64,000 nt of DNA, taken from positions 8,379-72,378 of the forward strand of contig JAFPAK010000058.1 in assembly GCA_017390825.1 (NCBI GenBank), written 5' to 3'. Numbering within the stretch: the stretch's first letter is position 1; the number at the start of each line of letters is the position of its first letter. Below, in pieces: positions 9,339 through 19,399 of this stretch. The position numbers and the translations under genes were made by a program. The notes beneath the pieces are model-generated. The model was not told where the DNA came from. It worked only from the letters and a program-made list of their open reading frames with translations, and searched no databases. Source of the stretch: Clostridia bacterium. GTDB lineage: Bacteria > Bacillota_A > Clostridia > Oscillospirales > Acutalibacteraceae.

Positions 9339-12300
9339 ATGTACGAGAAGGTAGATACCAATCTTAATTTCGTAGAGCGTGAGAAGAAAACAGAAAAGTT
9401 CTGGAGAGACAATCAGATTTTTGAAAAAAGCATTGAGGAACGCAAGGGCGGCAAGCCTTATGTGTTTTATGACGGCCCGCCGACTGCAAACGGCAAGCCG
9501 CATATCGGTCATGTGCTTACCCGTGTTATCAAGGATATGATACCCCGTTACCGTACAATGAAGGGTTGTATGGTGCCCCGTAAGGCAGGTTGGGATACAC
9601 ATGGTCTTCCGGTTGAGCTTGAGGTTGAAAAATTACTCGGACTTAACGGCAAGGAGCAGATCGAGGAATTCGGTCTTGAGCCGTTTATCGGCAAATGTAA
9701 GGAATCTGTTTGGAAATACAAGGGTATGTGGGAGGATTTCTCCGGCACAGTCGGCTTCTGGGCTGATATGGATAACCCTTATGTTACCTACGACAACAAC
9801 TTTATTGAGTCAGAATGGTGGGCATTGAAGCAGATCTATGATAAAGGTCTTCTTTATAAGGGCTTCAAGATCGTTCCTTACTGCCCAAGATGCGGAACAC
9901 CGCTTTCATCACACGAAGTAGCTCAGGGATATAAAGATGTTAAGGAACGCTCAGCAGTCGCAAAGTTCAAGGTAAAGGGTAAGGATGAATACATCCTTGC
10001 TTGGACAACTACACCGTGGACTCTGCCTTCAAATGTTGCGCTCTGCGTAAATCCCGATGAAGAGTATGTTAAGATCGCTACTGACTCAACTGTGTATATT
10101 CTCGCAAAAGCACTTGTTGACACGGTTATCAAGACAGAGTATGAGATACTCGAAAGCTATACCGGAAAAGATCTTGAATATACTGAATACGAACCGCTGT
10201 TTGATTTCGTAACACCCAAAGAAAAGTGCTGGTATGTTACTTGTGACAACTATGTAACTCTTACTGACGGTACCGGTGTTGTTCATATTGCACCTGCATT
10301 TGGTGAGGACGATGCTAATGTCGGCAGAAAATACGGTCTTCCGCTAGTACAACTTGTTGATACCAAGGGTGAAATGACTGCCGAAACAAAATGGGCAGGC
10401 GTGTTCTGTAAGGATGCTGACAAGGAGATACTTGTTGATCTTGACAAGCGCGGACTTTTGTTTGACGCTCCAAAGTTCGAACACTCATATCCGCATTGTT
10501 GGCGCTGTGATACCCCGCTTATCTACTACGCAAGAGACAGCTGGTTTATCAAGATGACCGCTGTAAGAGAAAATCTTATCCGCAACAATAACACTATCAA
10601 CTGGATACCTGAATCTATCGGTAAAGGCAGATTTGGTGACTGGCTTGAGAATGTACAAGACTGGGGCATTTCTCGTAACAGATATTGGGGTACTCCGCTT
10701 AACATCTGGGAATGCGAATGCGGTCACCGTCATAGCATCGGAAGCATTGAAGAACTTAAATCAATGTCTGACAACTGCCCTGAAGATATCGAGTTGCACC
10801 GCCCGTTCATCGATGCGGTTACTATTAAGTGTCCTCACTGCGGCAAGGAGATGAAGCGTGTACCTGAGGTTATCGACTGCTGGTTCGACTCCGGCTCGAT
10901 GCCTTTCGCACAGCATCACTATCCGTTTGAAAATAAAGAACTGTTTGAATCGCAGTTCCCTGCTGACTTTATTTCAGAAGCAGTTGACCAGACACGCGGT
11001 TGGTTCTACTCACTGCTTGCAATTTCAACACTTATCTTTGATAAAGCACCTTATAAGAATGTTATCGTTCTCGGCCTTGTTCAGGATGAAAACGGTCAAA
11101 AGATGTCCAAATCCAAGGGCAATGCGGTGGATCCGTTTGATGCACTCGAAAAGTACGGTGCAGATGCTATCCGTTGGTATTTCTATATCAACTCAGCTCC
11201 GTGGCTGCCTAACCGTTTCCACGACAAGGCAGTTATCGAGGGTCAGCGCAAATTTATGGGTACTCTTTGGAACACCTATGCTTTCTTTGTGCTGTATGCT
11301 AATATCGACAATTTCGACGCAACAAAACACACACTTGATTATAACACTTTGAGCGTTATGGACAAATGGTTGCTCTCACGCCTTAACTCTACTGTCAAGG
11401 CAGTTGATGACAATCTTGGCAATTACAAAATTCCCGAAGCCGCCCGTGCTTTGCAGGATTTTGTTGACGAGATGAGCAACTGGTATGTTCGCCGTGGCAG
11501 AGAGCGTTATTGGGCGCAGGAAATGACACAGGACAAGATCAACGCTTATATGACGCTTTATACAGCACTTGTAACCATTTCCAAGGCTGCTGCGCCGATG
11601 ATCCCGTTCATGACCGAGGATATTTACAGAAATCTTGTATGCTCGATAGACAAATCAGCGCCCGAAAGCATACATTTGTGTGACTTCCCTGAGGTAAATG
11701 AAAAATATATTGATGCAACGCTTGAGTCAGATATGGACGAGGTTTTGAAAATAGTTGTTCTCGGCCGTGCTGCAAGAAACGGTTCAAACATTAAAAATCG
11801 TCAGCCGCTTGGCACTATGTATGTTAATGCAGCAAGCAAGCTCGGCGGATACTACACCGATATTATCGCAGACGAGCTTAACATCAAAAAGGTAGAGTTT
11901 GTTGATGATGCATCAGGCTTTGTTACTTACACCTTTAAGCCACAGCTTAAAACACTCGGACCTAAGTACGGTGCAAAGCTCGGCAAGATCCGTGAGGCTC
12001 TCTCAACACTTGACGGCAATGCTGCAAAGGCACAGCTTGATGCAACCGCCAGTTTGACACTTTCTCTTAGTGACGGCGACATCACTCTTACAGCTGAAGA
12101 TTTGCTTATTGAGTCACAGCAGAAGTCCGGATTCTTTACCTTGAGCGACAACGGTGTTACCGTATCACTTGATACCGAGCTTACTGACGAGCTTGTTGAA
12201 GAAGGCTTTGTTCGTGAAGTTATCAGCAAGATACAGACAATGCGTAAGGATGCAGGCTTTGAGGTAATGGATCATATTGAGCTTGGTATTTGCGGCAATG

Positions 12301-12446
12301 ACAAGCTTTCTGCCATCGTTGAGAGCAACAAGGCTACAATTATGACGGATGTTCTTTGTGACAGTATCGTTTCAAACTGTGATGGTTTCACAAAAGAGTG
12401 GAATATCAACGGCGAAAAGGTTACATTGAGCGTAAAAAAGATGTAA
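9339..12446 (+). CDS. ileS: Isoleucyl-tRNA synthetase, probably type 2
   Basis: Class I synthetase charging tRNA-Ile. The 1035 residues contain the HIGH motif (GKPHIGHVL, residues about 47-55), the family WDTHGLPVELEVEK, an editing domain, and KMSKS in GQKMSKSKGNAVDP. The overall length, the PYCPRCGTPLSSHEVAQGY stretch and the absence of a C-terminal zinc finger of the E. coli kind fit the eukaryote-like type 2 subgroup, which is often naturally insensitive to mupirocin; that assignment is inference. A strong ribosome site, ACGGAGG, precedes the ATG. Controlled by the T-box above and ended by a terminator. Confidence 0.96.
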   Translation: MYEKVDTNLNFVEREKKTEKFWRDNQIFEKSIEERKGGKPYVFYDGPPTANGKPHIGHVLTRVIKDMIPRYRTMKGCMVPRKAGWDTHGLPVELEVEKLLGLNGKEQIEEFGLEPFIGKCKESVWKYKGMWEDFSGTVGFWADMDNPYVTYDNNFIESEWWALKQIYDKGLLYKGFKIVPYCPRCGTPLSSHEVAQGYKDVKERSAVAKFKVKGKDEYILAWTTTPWTLPSNVALCVNPDEEYVKIATDSTVYILAKALVDTVIKTEYEILESYTGKDLEYTEYEPLFDFVTPKEKCWYVTCDNYVTLTDGTGVVHIAPAFGEDDANVGRKYGLPLVQLVDTKGEMTAETKWAGVFCKDADKEILVDLDKRGLLFDAPKFEHSYPHCWRCDTPLIYYARDSWFIKMTAVRENLIRNNNTINWIPESIGKGRFGDWLENVQDWGISRNRYWGTPLNIWECECGHRHSIGSIEELKSMSDNCPEDIELHRPFIDAVTIKCPHCGKEMKRVPEVIDCWFDSGSMPFAQHHYPFENKELFESQFPADFISEAVDQTRGWFYSLLAISTLIFDKAPYKNVIVLGLVQDENGQKMSKSKGNAVDPFDALEKYGADAIRWYFYINSAPWLPNRFHDKAVIEGQRKFMGTLWNTYAFFVLYANIDNFDATKHTLDYNTLSVMDKWLLSRLNSTVKAVDDNLGNYKIPEAARALQDFVDEMSNWYVRRGRERYWAQEMTQDKINAYMTLYTALVTISKAAAPMIPFMTEDIYRNLVCSIDKSAPESIHLCDFPEVNEKYIDATLESDMDEVLKIVVLGRAARNGSNIKNRQPLGTMYVNAASKLGGYYTDIIADELNIKKVEFVDDASGFVTYTFKPQLKTLGPKYGAKLGKIREALSTLDGNAAKAQLDATASLTLSLSDGDITLTAEDLLIESQQKSGFFTLSDNGVTVSLDTELTDELVEEGFVREVISKIQTMRKDAGFEVMDHIELGICGNDKLSAIVESNKATIMTDVLCDSIVSNCDGFTKEWNINGEKVTLSVKKM

Positions 12447-12456
12447 TTTGATTTTA

Positions 12457-12486
12457 AAAAATGCGGCTCATTAAGAGCCGCATTTT
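12457..12486 (+). terminator. Terminator after ileS
   Basis: AAATGCGGCTC paired with GAGCCGCATTT around an ATTAA loop, ending in TTTTC. It lies 10 bases after the ileS stop. Confidence 0.9.
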
Positions 12487-12505
12487 CATACAAAAGGAGG
12501 ATTTT

Positions 12506-12976
12506 ATGCAGGACTGTCATTTTACTGCACCCGGAATTTGGTTTCGCTTCCGTGCCGCCGCAGTTATTATTGAGGATGGATGCGTACTGCTTGCGAGCAA
12601 TGATGCTCATGACTACTATTATTCGGTAGGCGGCGGTGTGCATGCCGGCGAAACAGCTAAGGATGCAGTTATCCGTGAAACCTATGAAGAAACCGGTGTT
12701 ATGTATGAAGTAGATCGGCTTTTGTTTGTACACGAAAACTTCTTCCTTGGTGAAGACAATAAAACACACTGTCATGAAATTTCATTCTATTTTTTAATGA
12801 AGTCCCGTGGCACGAAAGAGCTTAACAGCAACAGCTATTGTGCCTACGGCAAGGAACATATGAATTGGATTCCGATAAAGGACCTTAAAAACCACACGGC
12901 ATATCCCGTATTTTTTGCAGATAAGCTCCAAAATTTGCCTTGTGGAATCGAACATATTGTTACATCAGAATTATAA
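12506..12976 (+). CDS. NUDIX hydrolase
   Basis: Hydrolase of nucleoside diphosphates linked to another moiety. The NUDIX box is complete (G-x5-E-x7-REUxEExGU): GGVHAGE, then TAKDAVI, then RETYEETGV. The 156-residue size is typical. I placed the start at the ATG preceded by AAAGGAGG 5 bases upstream; the longer in-frame opening would begin inside the ileS terminator. The substrate cannot be told from the sequence. No promoter of its own is evident, so it probably depends on read-through from ileS. Confidence 0.9.
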   Translation: MQDCHFTAPGIWFRFRAAAVIIEDGCVLLASNDAHDYYYSVGGGVHAGETAKDAVIRETYEETGVMYEVDRLLFVHENFFLGEDNKTHCHEISFYFLMKSRGTKELNSNSYCAYGKEHMNWIPIKDLKNHTAYPVFFADKLQNLPCGIEHIVTSEL

Positions 12977-13000
12977 ACTTAAAAACTTTCTTCGGTTCAA

Positions 13001-13029
13001 TTGACAAGCTTGTTAAATTATATTAAAAT
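13001..13029 (+). promoter_or_regulatory. Sigma-A type promoter for the CDP-glycerol transferase-like gene
   Basis: TTGACA, 17-base spacer, TAAAAT, with an AGGAG ribosome site and ATG 34 bases downstream. Confidence 0.82.
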
Positions 13030-13062
13030 AATGTTAAATCAATATTTTATCAGGAGTTTAAA

Positions 13063-15447
13063 ATGAATAAAATTAAAAAGCGTATAAATAAATTATTTAA
13101 CAAGCTTTTCGCTTTTTTGACACTGAATATAATTTTCCCGAAAGTATATAAAAAAGCGGCAAAAAAACCGATAGATCCTAATAAGCTGGTATTTGTTGAA
13201 GTACGAATGGATGATGTATCAAACAGCTTTAAAGTAATATTCAATGAGCTTGTCAACAATTATAGCTATACCGTTCATACTCATTTTTTAAAGCAAGGTA
13301 AGGTAAGAAAAAAGACCTATCTTAAAAGATGTGTTGATATGCTTCGCGATGCAGCAACGGCAAAGGTTGTGTTTACCAACGATGCATCAAACTGTCTGGG
13401 CAGTATCAAATTCCGCCCTGAGACAAAGACTGCACAGCTTTGGCACGGCTGCGGTGCATTCAAAAAATTCGGTCTTTCAATAGCGGATATGCTTTTCGGA
13501 GCAAGCCGCAAGGAGCAGTTAAAGCACTCATACTACAATAAATATGATCTTGTTACCGTTTCAAGTCCTGAAGTCGCATGGGCATATATTGAGGCAATGA
13601 ATTTGTCGGACAAGCCGCAGGCAGTAAAGGCGACCGGCTCATCAAGAACCGATGTGTTTTATGATAAAGATTTTTTGAACAACGCCTATACCACCCTTTA
13701 CGATATAGTGCCGCAGGCAAAGGGCAAGAAGGTAATTCTATATGCACCAACCTTCAGAGGAAATGTTGGCAATGCATATGCGCCTAATCTCCTGAATGTA
13801 AAGATGTTCTATGAAAATTTCGGGGATGATTATGTATTGCTGTTCAAGCATCATCCGTTTGTAAAGAAGCTGCCTGCTATCCCAAATGAGTACTCGGATT
13901 TTGCTGTTGATGTAAGCCGTGTGATGGATATTGAAGATCTGCTTGTTTGTGCAGATATATGTATTTCAGATTATTCCTCGCTTGTGTTTGAATATTCGCT
14001 GTTTGAACGTCCGCTGATATTCTTTGCTTATGACCTTGACAGTTATTTCAATTGGCGCGGATTTTATTACGATTATTTCGAGATGTCGCCCGGTCCTATC
14101 TGCTCAACAAATCTTGAGATGATAGATTATATTAAGAATATTGACACACGGTTTGACAAGCAAAAAATCAAAGATTTTCGTGATAAGTTTATGAGTTCGT
14201 GCGATGGACACGCAACTGACCGTATACTTGAAGATTTGTTAGGTAAAGAGTCGCTTGACGCTCATAAAAAAGCAACTATTTCAAATCTTCCTTTTGATAA
14301 AGTTCCGAAAAGCAATGGTCTTTACAGAGATTATATATCTGAATGTGCAACACTTCAAAAGAAAAAGAAACTATATTCTGATGAGTATAAAAAGCAGAGC
14401 GCTCGCCCTGTCATTTGCGGTAAAACTGTCTTGCTGGACTGCACGGCAGACTTGAAAGCCGCATTAAATAACTGTACAAAATTTATTTCACTTACCACAT
14501 CAAAGGATGTAGAAAAGAATAAAGAAATTATCGGTACCATTGCAGATGCAGAATTCGTATTTATTGAATATGACAATTCGTTGCTTGATCTTATTACCTT
14601 GCGTGCGGAAACAAAGGTGATTTATGTGCCGAAATGCGCTTTTGCTTTCAAAAAGACCGGCAAGGCTACTTTGAGTTATCAAAGCGGCATATATGGTGAT
14701 AAATACGAAATAGCGCCGATGTACAACAATATAAAATATGTTTGCATTCCGACCGAAGCGCAAAAGGATATTTACGGCAGAACGGTTTGTGAAGATGAAA
14801 GCACACATATCTACACCGGTGATATCAAGGCCGACTGTCTTATGAATCAAGATTTCAAGTCAGCTGCTATGGATAAGCTTAAAAAACTCTGCGGTGATTT
14901 GAACGGCAAAAAAATACTGCTTGACTTTGTCGTGCGTGATAATGGCAAGGATGCGCCGAAATCATATGAATCACAAGCAGATAATTATCTGTACGAATAT
15001 TTAAAGGATGATTATATTATTCTTAAATATTTTACTAATTATAATGACGGTAAGCTGAGCATAAAAGCAACACTTACCCAATCCGCTAAAGCGTACCAAA
15101 AAGGCTTTTATGATGTTACAAATCAACTTACAGAATATGAAGCAATATCAGTAGCCGATGTTATTATAGGCTCATTCTCAAACGGATTTGTATCTTCCTT
15201 TGCAGCTATGAAGCCGACATTCGCATATGTACCGGACTTCCGTGCAAGGCTACGCAAAGTTCAAGCAAATTATGACTATGAAAATATACTTCCGTGTCCT
15301 GTTATCACCGATCCTGAAACTTTGGTGAAATCTATCAGAAACATATCCGAATATGATTTCACAAAGCTTAAAGAGTGGCAGCAAACCTATATAGGCAACG
15401 CCAACGGAAAGGCTGCGGAAAAGCTGATAAAAAGTTTTGAAGCTTAA
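13063..15447 (+). CDS. CDP-glycerol glycerophosphotransferase family protein with a second, degenerate copy
   Basis: Enzyme of the TagB/TagF family, which transfers glycerol-phosphate or related units during teichoic-acid-like polymer synthesis at the inner membrane face. The first half (about residues 40-400) has the family marks LWHGCGAFKK (WHG 127-129), LFKHHPF (262-266) and ISDYSSLVFE (302-306). The second half (about 430-794) repeats the layout in degraded form: VPKCAFAFKK (PKC 523-525), LKYFTNY (655-660) and GSFSNGFVSS (703-712). Every key residue of the first copy is replaced there. The N-terminus is very basic and may bind membrane. It stands alone between a promoter and a terminator, with no tag or tar cluster nearby, so the acceptor is unknown. 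Confidence 0.88.
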   Translation: MNKIKKRINKLFNKLFAFLTLNIIFPKVYKKAAKKPIDPNKLVFVEVRMDDVSNSFKVIFNELVNNYSYTVHTHFLKQGKVRKKTYLKRCVDMLRDAATAKVVFTNDASNCLGSIKFRPETKTAQLWHGCGAFKKFGLSIADMLFGASRKEQLKHSYYNKYDLVTVSSPEVAWAYIEAMNLSDKPQAVKATGSSRTDVFYDKDFLNNAYTTLYDIVPQAKGKKVILYAPTFRGNVGNAYAPNLLNVKMFYENFGDDYVLLFKHHPFVKKLPAIPNEYSDFAVDVSRVMDIEDLLVCADICISDYSSLVFEYSLFERPLIFFAYDLDSYFNWRGFYYDYFEMSPGPICSTNLEMIDYIKNIDTRFDKQKIKDFRDKFMSSCDGHATDRILEDLLGKESLDAHKKATISNLPFDKVPKSNGLYRDYISECATLQKKKKLYSDEYKKQSARPVICGKTVLLDCTADLKAALNNCTKFISLTTSKDVEKNKEIIGTIADAEFVFIEYDNSLLDLITLRAETKVIYVPKCAFAFKKTGKATLSYQSGIYGDKYEIAPMYNNIKYVCIPTEAQKDIYGRTVCEDESTHIYTGDIKADCLMNQDFKSAAMDKLKKLCGDLNGKKILLDFVVRDNGKDAPKSYESQADNYLYEYLKDDYIILKYFTNYNDGKLSIKATLTQSAKAYQKGFYDVTNQLTEYEAISVADVIIGSFSNGFVSSFAAMKPTFAYVPDFRARLRKVQANYDYENILPCPVITDPETLVKSIRNISEYDFTKLKEWQQTYIGNANGKAAEKLIKSFEA

Positions 15448-15455
15448 TTAAAAGC

Positions 15456-15493
15456 AAAGAGGAAAGACTGAAATTTGTCTTTCCTCTTTGTTT
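15456..15493. terminator. Bidirectional terminator between the convergent transferase and pfl genes
   Basis: A 13-bp perfect stem, AAAGAGGAAAGAC with GTCTTTCCTCTTT, 8-base loop, T-rich on both strands. It overlaps the pflA stop codon by two bases. Confidence 0.88.
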
Positions 15494-16199
15494 ATTTCAT
15501 TAATTCATCCATCTGCTGCTGTAATTCGATAAGCCTGCCCTTATCAAGCGCTTTGTGTTTTTTAAGCGGATTATCAATCCCTAACTTTTCATACTTAAAA
15601 AAACCCATAGTATGAAATGCAAGCAGCTCATAACGGATAGGTGCCAGCGTTTTTGCAACGGCAGCATACTTCTTAATATCCTCATAAGTATCATTGATAC
15701 CCGGTACTATAACTGTACGAAGCCAGAGCGGCTTACTTATGCTATTACAGTAATGTGCGGTTTCAAGCATTTTGTAATAACCCTCACCGCAATACTTTTC
15801 ATACATCTGTTCATTATAAAATTTCAGATCGAGTATCACGCTGTCGGCACCTTTGATGGCACTCTTTACAGCATCATTCAGTTCTACTGTGCCTGATGTA
15901 TCAAGCGTGTAGCCGATGCTATTAGCATTCAGCTCCTTTGCGGTTTCACATATAAAATCAGCATGGAGCAGCGGCTCACCACCTGAGAAGGTTGCACCGC
16001 CGCCGTTTTTAAAATACGGCTTAAATCTTGCAATTTTATCGGCAACCTCTTTTGCACTCATTTCAGTGCCACCTGTTCCCCATGTATCGGGATTGTGGCA
16101 GTACACGCACCGAAGCGGACATCCGTAAAAGAATACCGCACAACGCAATCCGACACCGTCAACCGCCGCCATGCTTTCAAAGGAGTGTATTTTAGCCAT
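15492..16199 (-). CDS. pflA: Pyruvate formate-lyase activating enzyme
   Basis: Radical SAM enzyme that installs the glycyl radical on PflB. The cluster motif is seen in YGCPLRCVYCHNPDTW (CxxxCxxC), and FSGGEPLL follows. From the ATG at 16199 (MAKIHSFES) it is 235 residues, a normal size; a longer in-frame opening would run back into pflB. The start lies one base after the pflB stop, so it is translated by coupling and has no strong ribosome site of its own. Confidence 0.95.
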   Translation of the reverse strand: MAKIHSFESMAAVDGVGLRCAVFFYGCPLRCVYCHNPDTWGTGGTEMSAKEVADKIARFKPYFKNGGGATFSGGEPLLHADFICETAKELNANSIGYTLDTSGTVELNDAVKSAIKGADSVILDLKFYNEQMYEKYCGEGYYKMLETAHYCNSISKPLWLRTVIVPGINDTYEDIKKYAAVAKTLAPIRYELLAFHTMGFFKYEKLGIDNPLKKHKALDKGRLIELQQQMDELMK

Positions 16200-16200
16200 T

Positions 16201-18426
16201 TTACATACTCTCGTGGAAGGTGCGGGAAATAACTTCCTCTTGCTTTTCACGGGTAAGCTTGTTGAAGTTTACCGCATATCCGCTTACACGGATAGTAAGT
16301 GTAGGATATAGTGTAGGATCGTTCATAGCAGCAATAAGCTTTTCACGGTTCAAAACATTAACATTGAGGTGATGTGCATCCTGTGCAAAGTATCCATCGA
16401 GCACAGTTGTTAAGTTTCTTACCTTATCCTCATCGCTCTTACCAAGAGCATCCGGTGTGATAGAAAATGTATTTGAAATACCGTCCTGGCAGCAAGCGTA
16501 ATCGAGCTTTGCAACTGAATTAAGACTTGCAAGAGCACCGCTGTGATCTCTGCCGTGCATTGGATTTGCACCCGGTGCGAAAGGCTCACCTGCCTTACGG
16601 CGGTCAGGTGTAGCACCTGTTTTTGATCCATACATAACATTTGATGTGATGGTAAGGATAGAAAGCGTATGCTTTGCGTTGCGGTATGTGGGAGTTTTGC
16701 AAAGTTCCTTGTAGAAGAACTCAACAAGCTCCTTACCGATAAGATCAACCCGATCGTCATCATTACCATATTGCGGGAACTCGCCCTCGGTAATAAATTC
16801 GGTGATAATTCCGCGCTCATCTTTTTTCGGCGTTACCTTTGCATACTTGATAGCCGAAAGACTGTCGGTAGCAACACTCATACCACTAATACCAAACGCC
16901 ATAAGGCGCTCAACATCTGTATCATGCAAGCTCATCATAAGACGCTCGTAAGCGTATTTATCGTGCATATAGTGAATAACATTCATTGTATTTACATACA
17001 GTTTTGCCATCCATGAGAGATACTTTTTATATGCTTCAAGTACCTTTTCATATTCAAGCGGCTTTTCTTCAAATACATCACCCTCGGGTGCCACCTGTAA
17101 ACCGCCGATCTCATCACGACCGCCGTTAAGAGCGAGCAGCAGTACCTTTGCTAGATTGCAGCGTGCGCCGAAGAACTGCATCTGCTTACCGACTTTCATT
17201 GCAGATACACAGCAAGCGATAGCATAGTCATCACCGAAGTCCTTGCGCATTACATCATCATTTTCATACTGTATAGAATCGGTATCAATAGAAACCTTTG
17301 CACAATAATCCTTGAAGCTCTGCGGAAGCTCCTGCGCCCAAAGAACAGTAATATTCGGCTCTGCGGAAGGTCCGAGATTATAAAGAGTATGCAATAAGCG
17401 GTAATCCGTCTTGGTTACCATACTCTTGCCTTCCTCAGTGACGCCTGCAAGTGAGCAGGTTACCCAAACGGGATCGCCGGCAAACAGTTCATTATACTCG
17501 GGTGTACGCAGATGACGAACAAGACGAAGCTTCAAAACAAGATCATCAATAAGCTCTTGTGCTTTAGTTTCATCAATAACACCGTTATCAATATCCCGCT
17601 GAATATAAATATCCAGGAATGCGGAAATTCTGCCGATGCTGTTTGCAGCGCCGTTCTGTTCCTTGATAGCACCCAGATATCCGAAATAAAGCCATTGAAC
17701 TGCCTCGTACGCATTTTCAGCAGGGCGGGAAATATCACAGCCGTACTGCAAGGCCATGGTTTTAAGCTGCTCCATAAATTCAAGCTGCTTTGCAAGATCT
17801 TCTATCATACGCATCGTTTCGGTATCCATATCAGCACCGTCAAACGCAGCCTTATCCGCTTTTTTGCAAGCGATAAGCTTGTCCATACCGTAAAGCGCAA
17901 TCCTTCTGTAATCACCGATAATTCTACCGCGCGCATAAGCATCAGGTAAACCGGTAAGAATTCCTGCGTGGCGCGCTTTTTTCATTGTATCGGTATATAC
18001 TCTGAATACGCCGGTATTATGAGTAGTTCTGTATTTAAATTCAGCCTCTACATTTTTACCGAGCTTATAGCCGTATGCTTCACAAGCCTGTGCCGCATTA
18101 CGATAACCCGAAAACGGGCTGACGCCTCTTTTCAACGGCTCATCTGTCTGCAAGCCCAAAATGATATCGTCACCTTTTATAATATAACCCGGATCATGTG
18201 AAAGAATAGTCAAAACATTTTCGCTGTCAACCTTCAAAACACCGCCGTTTTTGTTTTCTTCAACAAGCAACTCATTGACACGCTTGCTTATGCGGTCGGT
18301 ACGCTCTGTAGTACCGCAAAGAAAATCCTCATTTCCGCAATACTCTGTATAGTTTAGTTTAATAAACTCACGGACATTGATGTTTTCGCACCAATCTCCA
18401 CGAATAAATCCATTCCATGCATTCAT
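16201..18426 (-). CDS. pflB: Formate C-acetyltransferase (pyruvate formate-lyase)
   Basis: Glycyl-radical enzyme that converts pyruvate and CoA into acetyl-CoA and formate in anaerobic fermentation. About 741 residues, the usual length. The catalytic Cys pair is in [12 protein letters not shown] and the radical Gly in [10 protein letters not shown] near the C-terminus. I prefer the ATG giving MNAWNGF, which matches the N-terminus of homologues; a TTG two codons upstream (18432) is better spaced from TAAGGAGGT (6 versus 12 bases) and is possible. It forms a two-gene operon with pflA behind a consensus promoter. Confidence 0.96.
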   Translation of the reverse strand: MNAWNGFIRGDWCENINVREFIKLNYTEYCGNEDFLCGTTERTDRISKRVNELLVEENKNGGVLKVDSENVLTILSHDPGYIIKGDDIILGLQTDEPLKRGVSPFSGYRNAAQACEAYGYKLGKNVEAEFKYRTTHNTGVFRVYTDTMKKARHAGILTGLPDAYARGRIIGDYRRIALYGMDKLIACKKADKAAFDGADMDTETMRMIEDLAKQLEFMEQLKTMALQYGCDISRPAENAYEAVQWLYFGYLGAIKEQNGAANSIGRISAFLDIYIQRDIDNGVIDETKAQELIDDLVLKLRLVRHLRTPEYNELFAGDPVWVTCSLAGVTEEGKSMVTKTDYRLLHTLYNLGPSAEPNITVLWAQELPQSFKDYCAKVSIDTDSIQYENDDVMRKDFGDDYAIACCVSAMKVGKQMQFFGARCNLAKVLLLALNGGRDEIGGLQVAPEGDVFEEKPLEYEKVLEAYKKYLSWMAKLYVNTMNVIHYMHDKYAYERLMMSLHDTDVERLMAFGISGMSVATDSLSAIKYAKVTPKKDERGIITEFITEGEFPQYGNDDDRVDLIGKELVEFFYKELCKTPTYRNAKHTLSILTITSNVMYGSKTGATPDRRKAGEPFAPGANPMHGRDHSGALASLNSVAKLDYACCQDGISNTFSITPDALGKSDEDKVRNLTTVLDGYFAQDAHHLNVNVLNREKLIAAMNDPTLYPTLTIRVSGYAVNFNKLTREKQEEVISRTFHESM

Positions 18427-18464
18427 ACTCAACTTTTACCTCCTTATAGTATTCTGCAATATCA

Positions 18465-18493
18465 AGTATAACAACATATTGTGTTGATGTCAA
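18465..18493 (-). promoter_or_regulatory. Consensus promoter of pflBA with a palindrome in its spacer
   Basis: On the minus strand, TTGACA, 17-base spacer, TATACT: a perfect match in both boxes. The spacer holds the 15-base inverted repeat CAACA-N5-TGTTG (18472-18486), a plausible repressor site. A redox regulator such as Rex is one guess, but the half-site is not the full Rex consensus. Confidence 0.85.
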
Positions 18494-18572
18494 TAAAAAC
18501 ATACTAAATAAAGTACATTTCGGCATAATACACAAAATAAGCGGTACTAATATGCTCTATCTGTAATAAAGC

Positions 18573-18613
18573 ATAAAAAGCCTTGCGGAAAGCAAGATTT
18601 TTCCGCAAAGCTT
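18573..18613 (-). terminator. Terminator of the spoIIQ-like gene
   Basis: On the minus strand, TTGCGGAAA pairs with TTTCCGCAA, extended by AAGC/GCTT with small mismatches, followed by TTTTTATGCTTT. A second, shorter GC-rich hairpin (GCCCC/GGGGC, about 18621-18642) lies between it and the gene. Confidence 0.75.
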
Positions 18614-18685
18614 ATTTTGCGCCCCTTAACGGTTCGGGGGCAGTTTCTTATATTAATATATTCACCTTATACATTAATATTGACA

Positions 18686-19369
18686 TTAATTCGTACTTAT
18701 AGACAATGCAGTATACGGATCAACATATTTTCCGTCACGCTTTGCGGCAAAATGCAAATGAGCTTGCTCGACTGATTCACACTCGATATCACCGACTGTT
18801 CCCAGCATATCGCCCACCTCGACCGACTGTCCTTTTTGCACGCAAGGGGTATTTACACAGCTGTATTCGGTCACAATATTGTTACCGTGGTCGATAATAA
18901 CAGTCGTTCCATAGCGCTCATCCTCATATATATCACTTACAGTACCGCTGCCGGAGCAATAGACCTTTGTTCCTTTTTCAACCGCAATATCAACTGCCGT
19001 ATGCAAGCGCCAATCGTTATATGTTTCGGAATATTGCAGCTCTGTATCGGAAAAACTCTTTATTATATTTCCTACGACCGGCACCGTGAAAAAGATTGCG
19101 CTCTTTTTAGTAGTAGCTTCAGTTGTTCTAACCTCTGTTTCAGGGGCTTTTGTGATGATCTGTGTTACATCAGTTTCATTTACACGGGCATCGAGTGCTG
19201 CATTCGTTGTTGATGGCAGCTCTGCCTCCTCTTTTAAATCGTTTGCTCTTTTTACTGCTGACCATGATCCTATACCGAGTGCTATCATACACACGGCAAG
19301 CGAGATGTACATTCCTGCCCTTTTAGAAAAACGGGATTTATTTTTATCTTCAAAATGTATTTTTGACAT
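18686..19369 (-). CDS. spoIIQ: SpoIIQ-like M23 (LytM-fold) peptidase, membrane anchored
   Basis: The 227-residue protein has a basic N-terminus, one membrane anchor (about residues 19-38), a Thr/Glu-rich linker, and a C-terminal M23 domain. The metal-site residues are present: HTAVD (HxxxD) and AHLHF (HxH). In clostridia SpoIIQ keeps these residues and pairs across the septum with SpoIIIAH during engulfment. Size, anchor, single M23 domain and a sigma-F/G-like promoter upstream support SpoIIQ over a general cell-wall hydrolase; without a tree this stays an inference. Monocistronic and ended by its own terminator. Confidence 0.75.
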   Translation of the reverse strand: MSKIHFEDKNKSRFSKRAGMYISLAVCMIALGIGSWSAVKRANDLKEEAELPSTTNAALDARVNETDVTQIITKAPETEVRTTEATTKKSAIFFTVPVVGNIIKSFSDTELQYSETYNDWRLHTAVDIAVEKGTKVYCSGSGTVSDIYEDERYGTTVIIDHGNNIVTEYSCVNTPCVQKGQSVEVGDMLGTVGDIECESVEQAHLHFAAKRDGKYVDPYTALSISTN

Positions 19370-19399
19370 AACAAAAAGTTTCCTTTCTTCTGTTTTTTA

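Noticed and set aside
10858..11352. Overlapping plus-strand frame inside ileS
   Set aside because: Alternate-frame shadow of a well-conserved synthetase; composition is unlike a real protein here.
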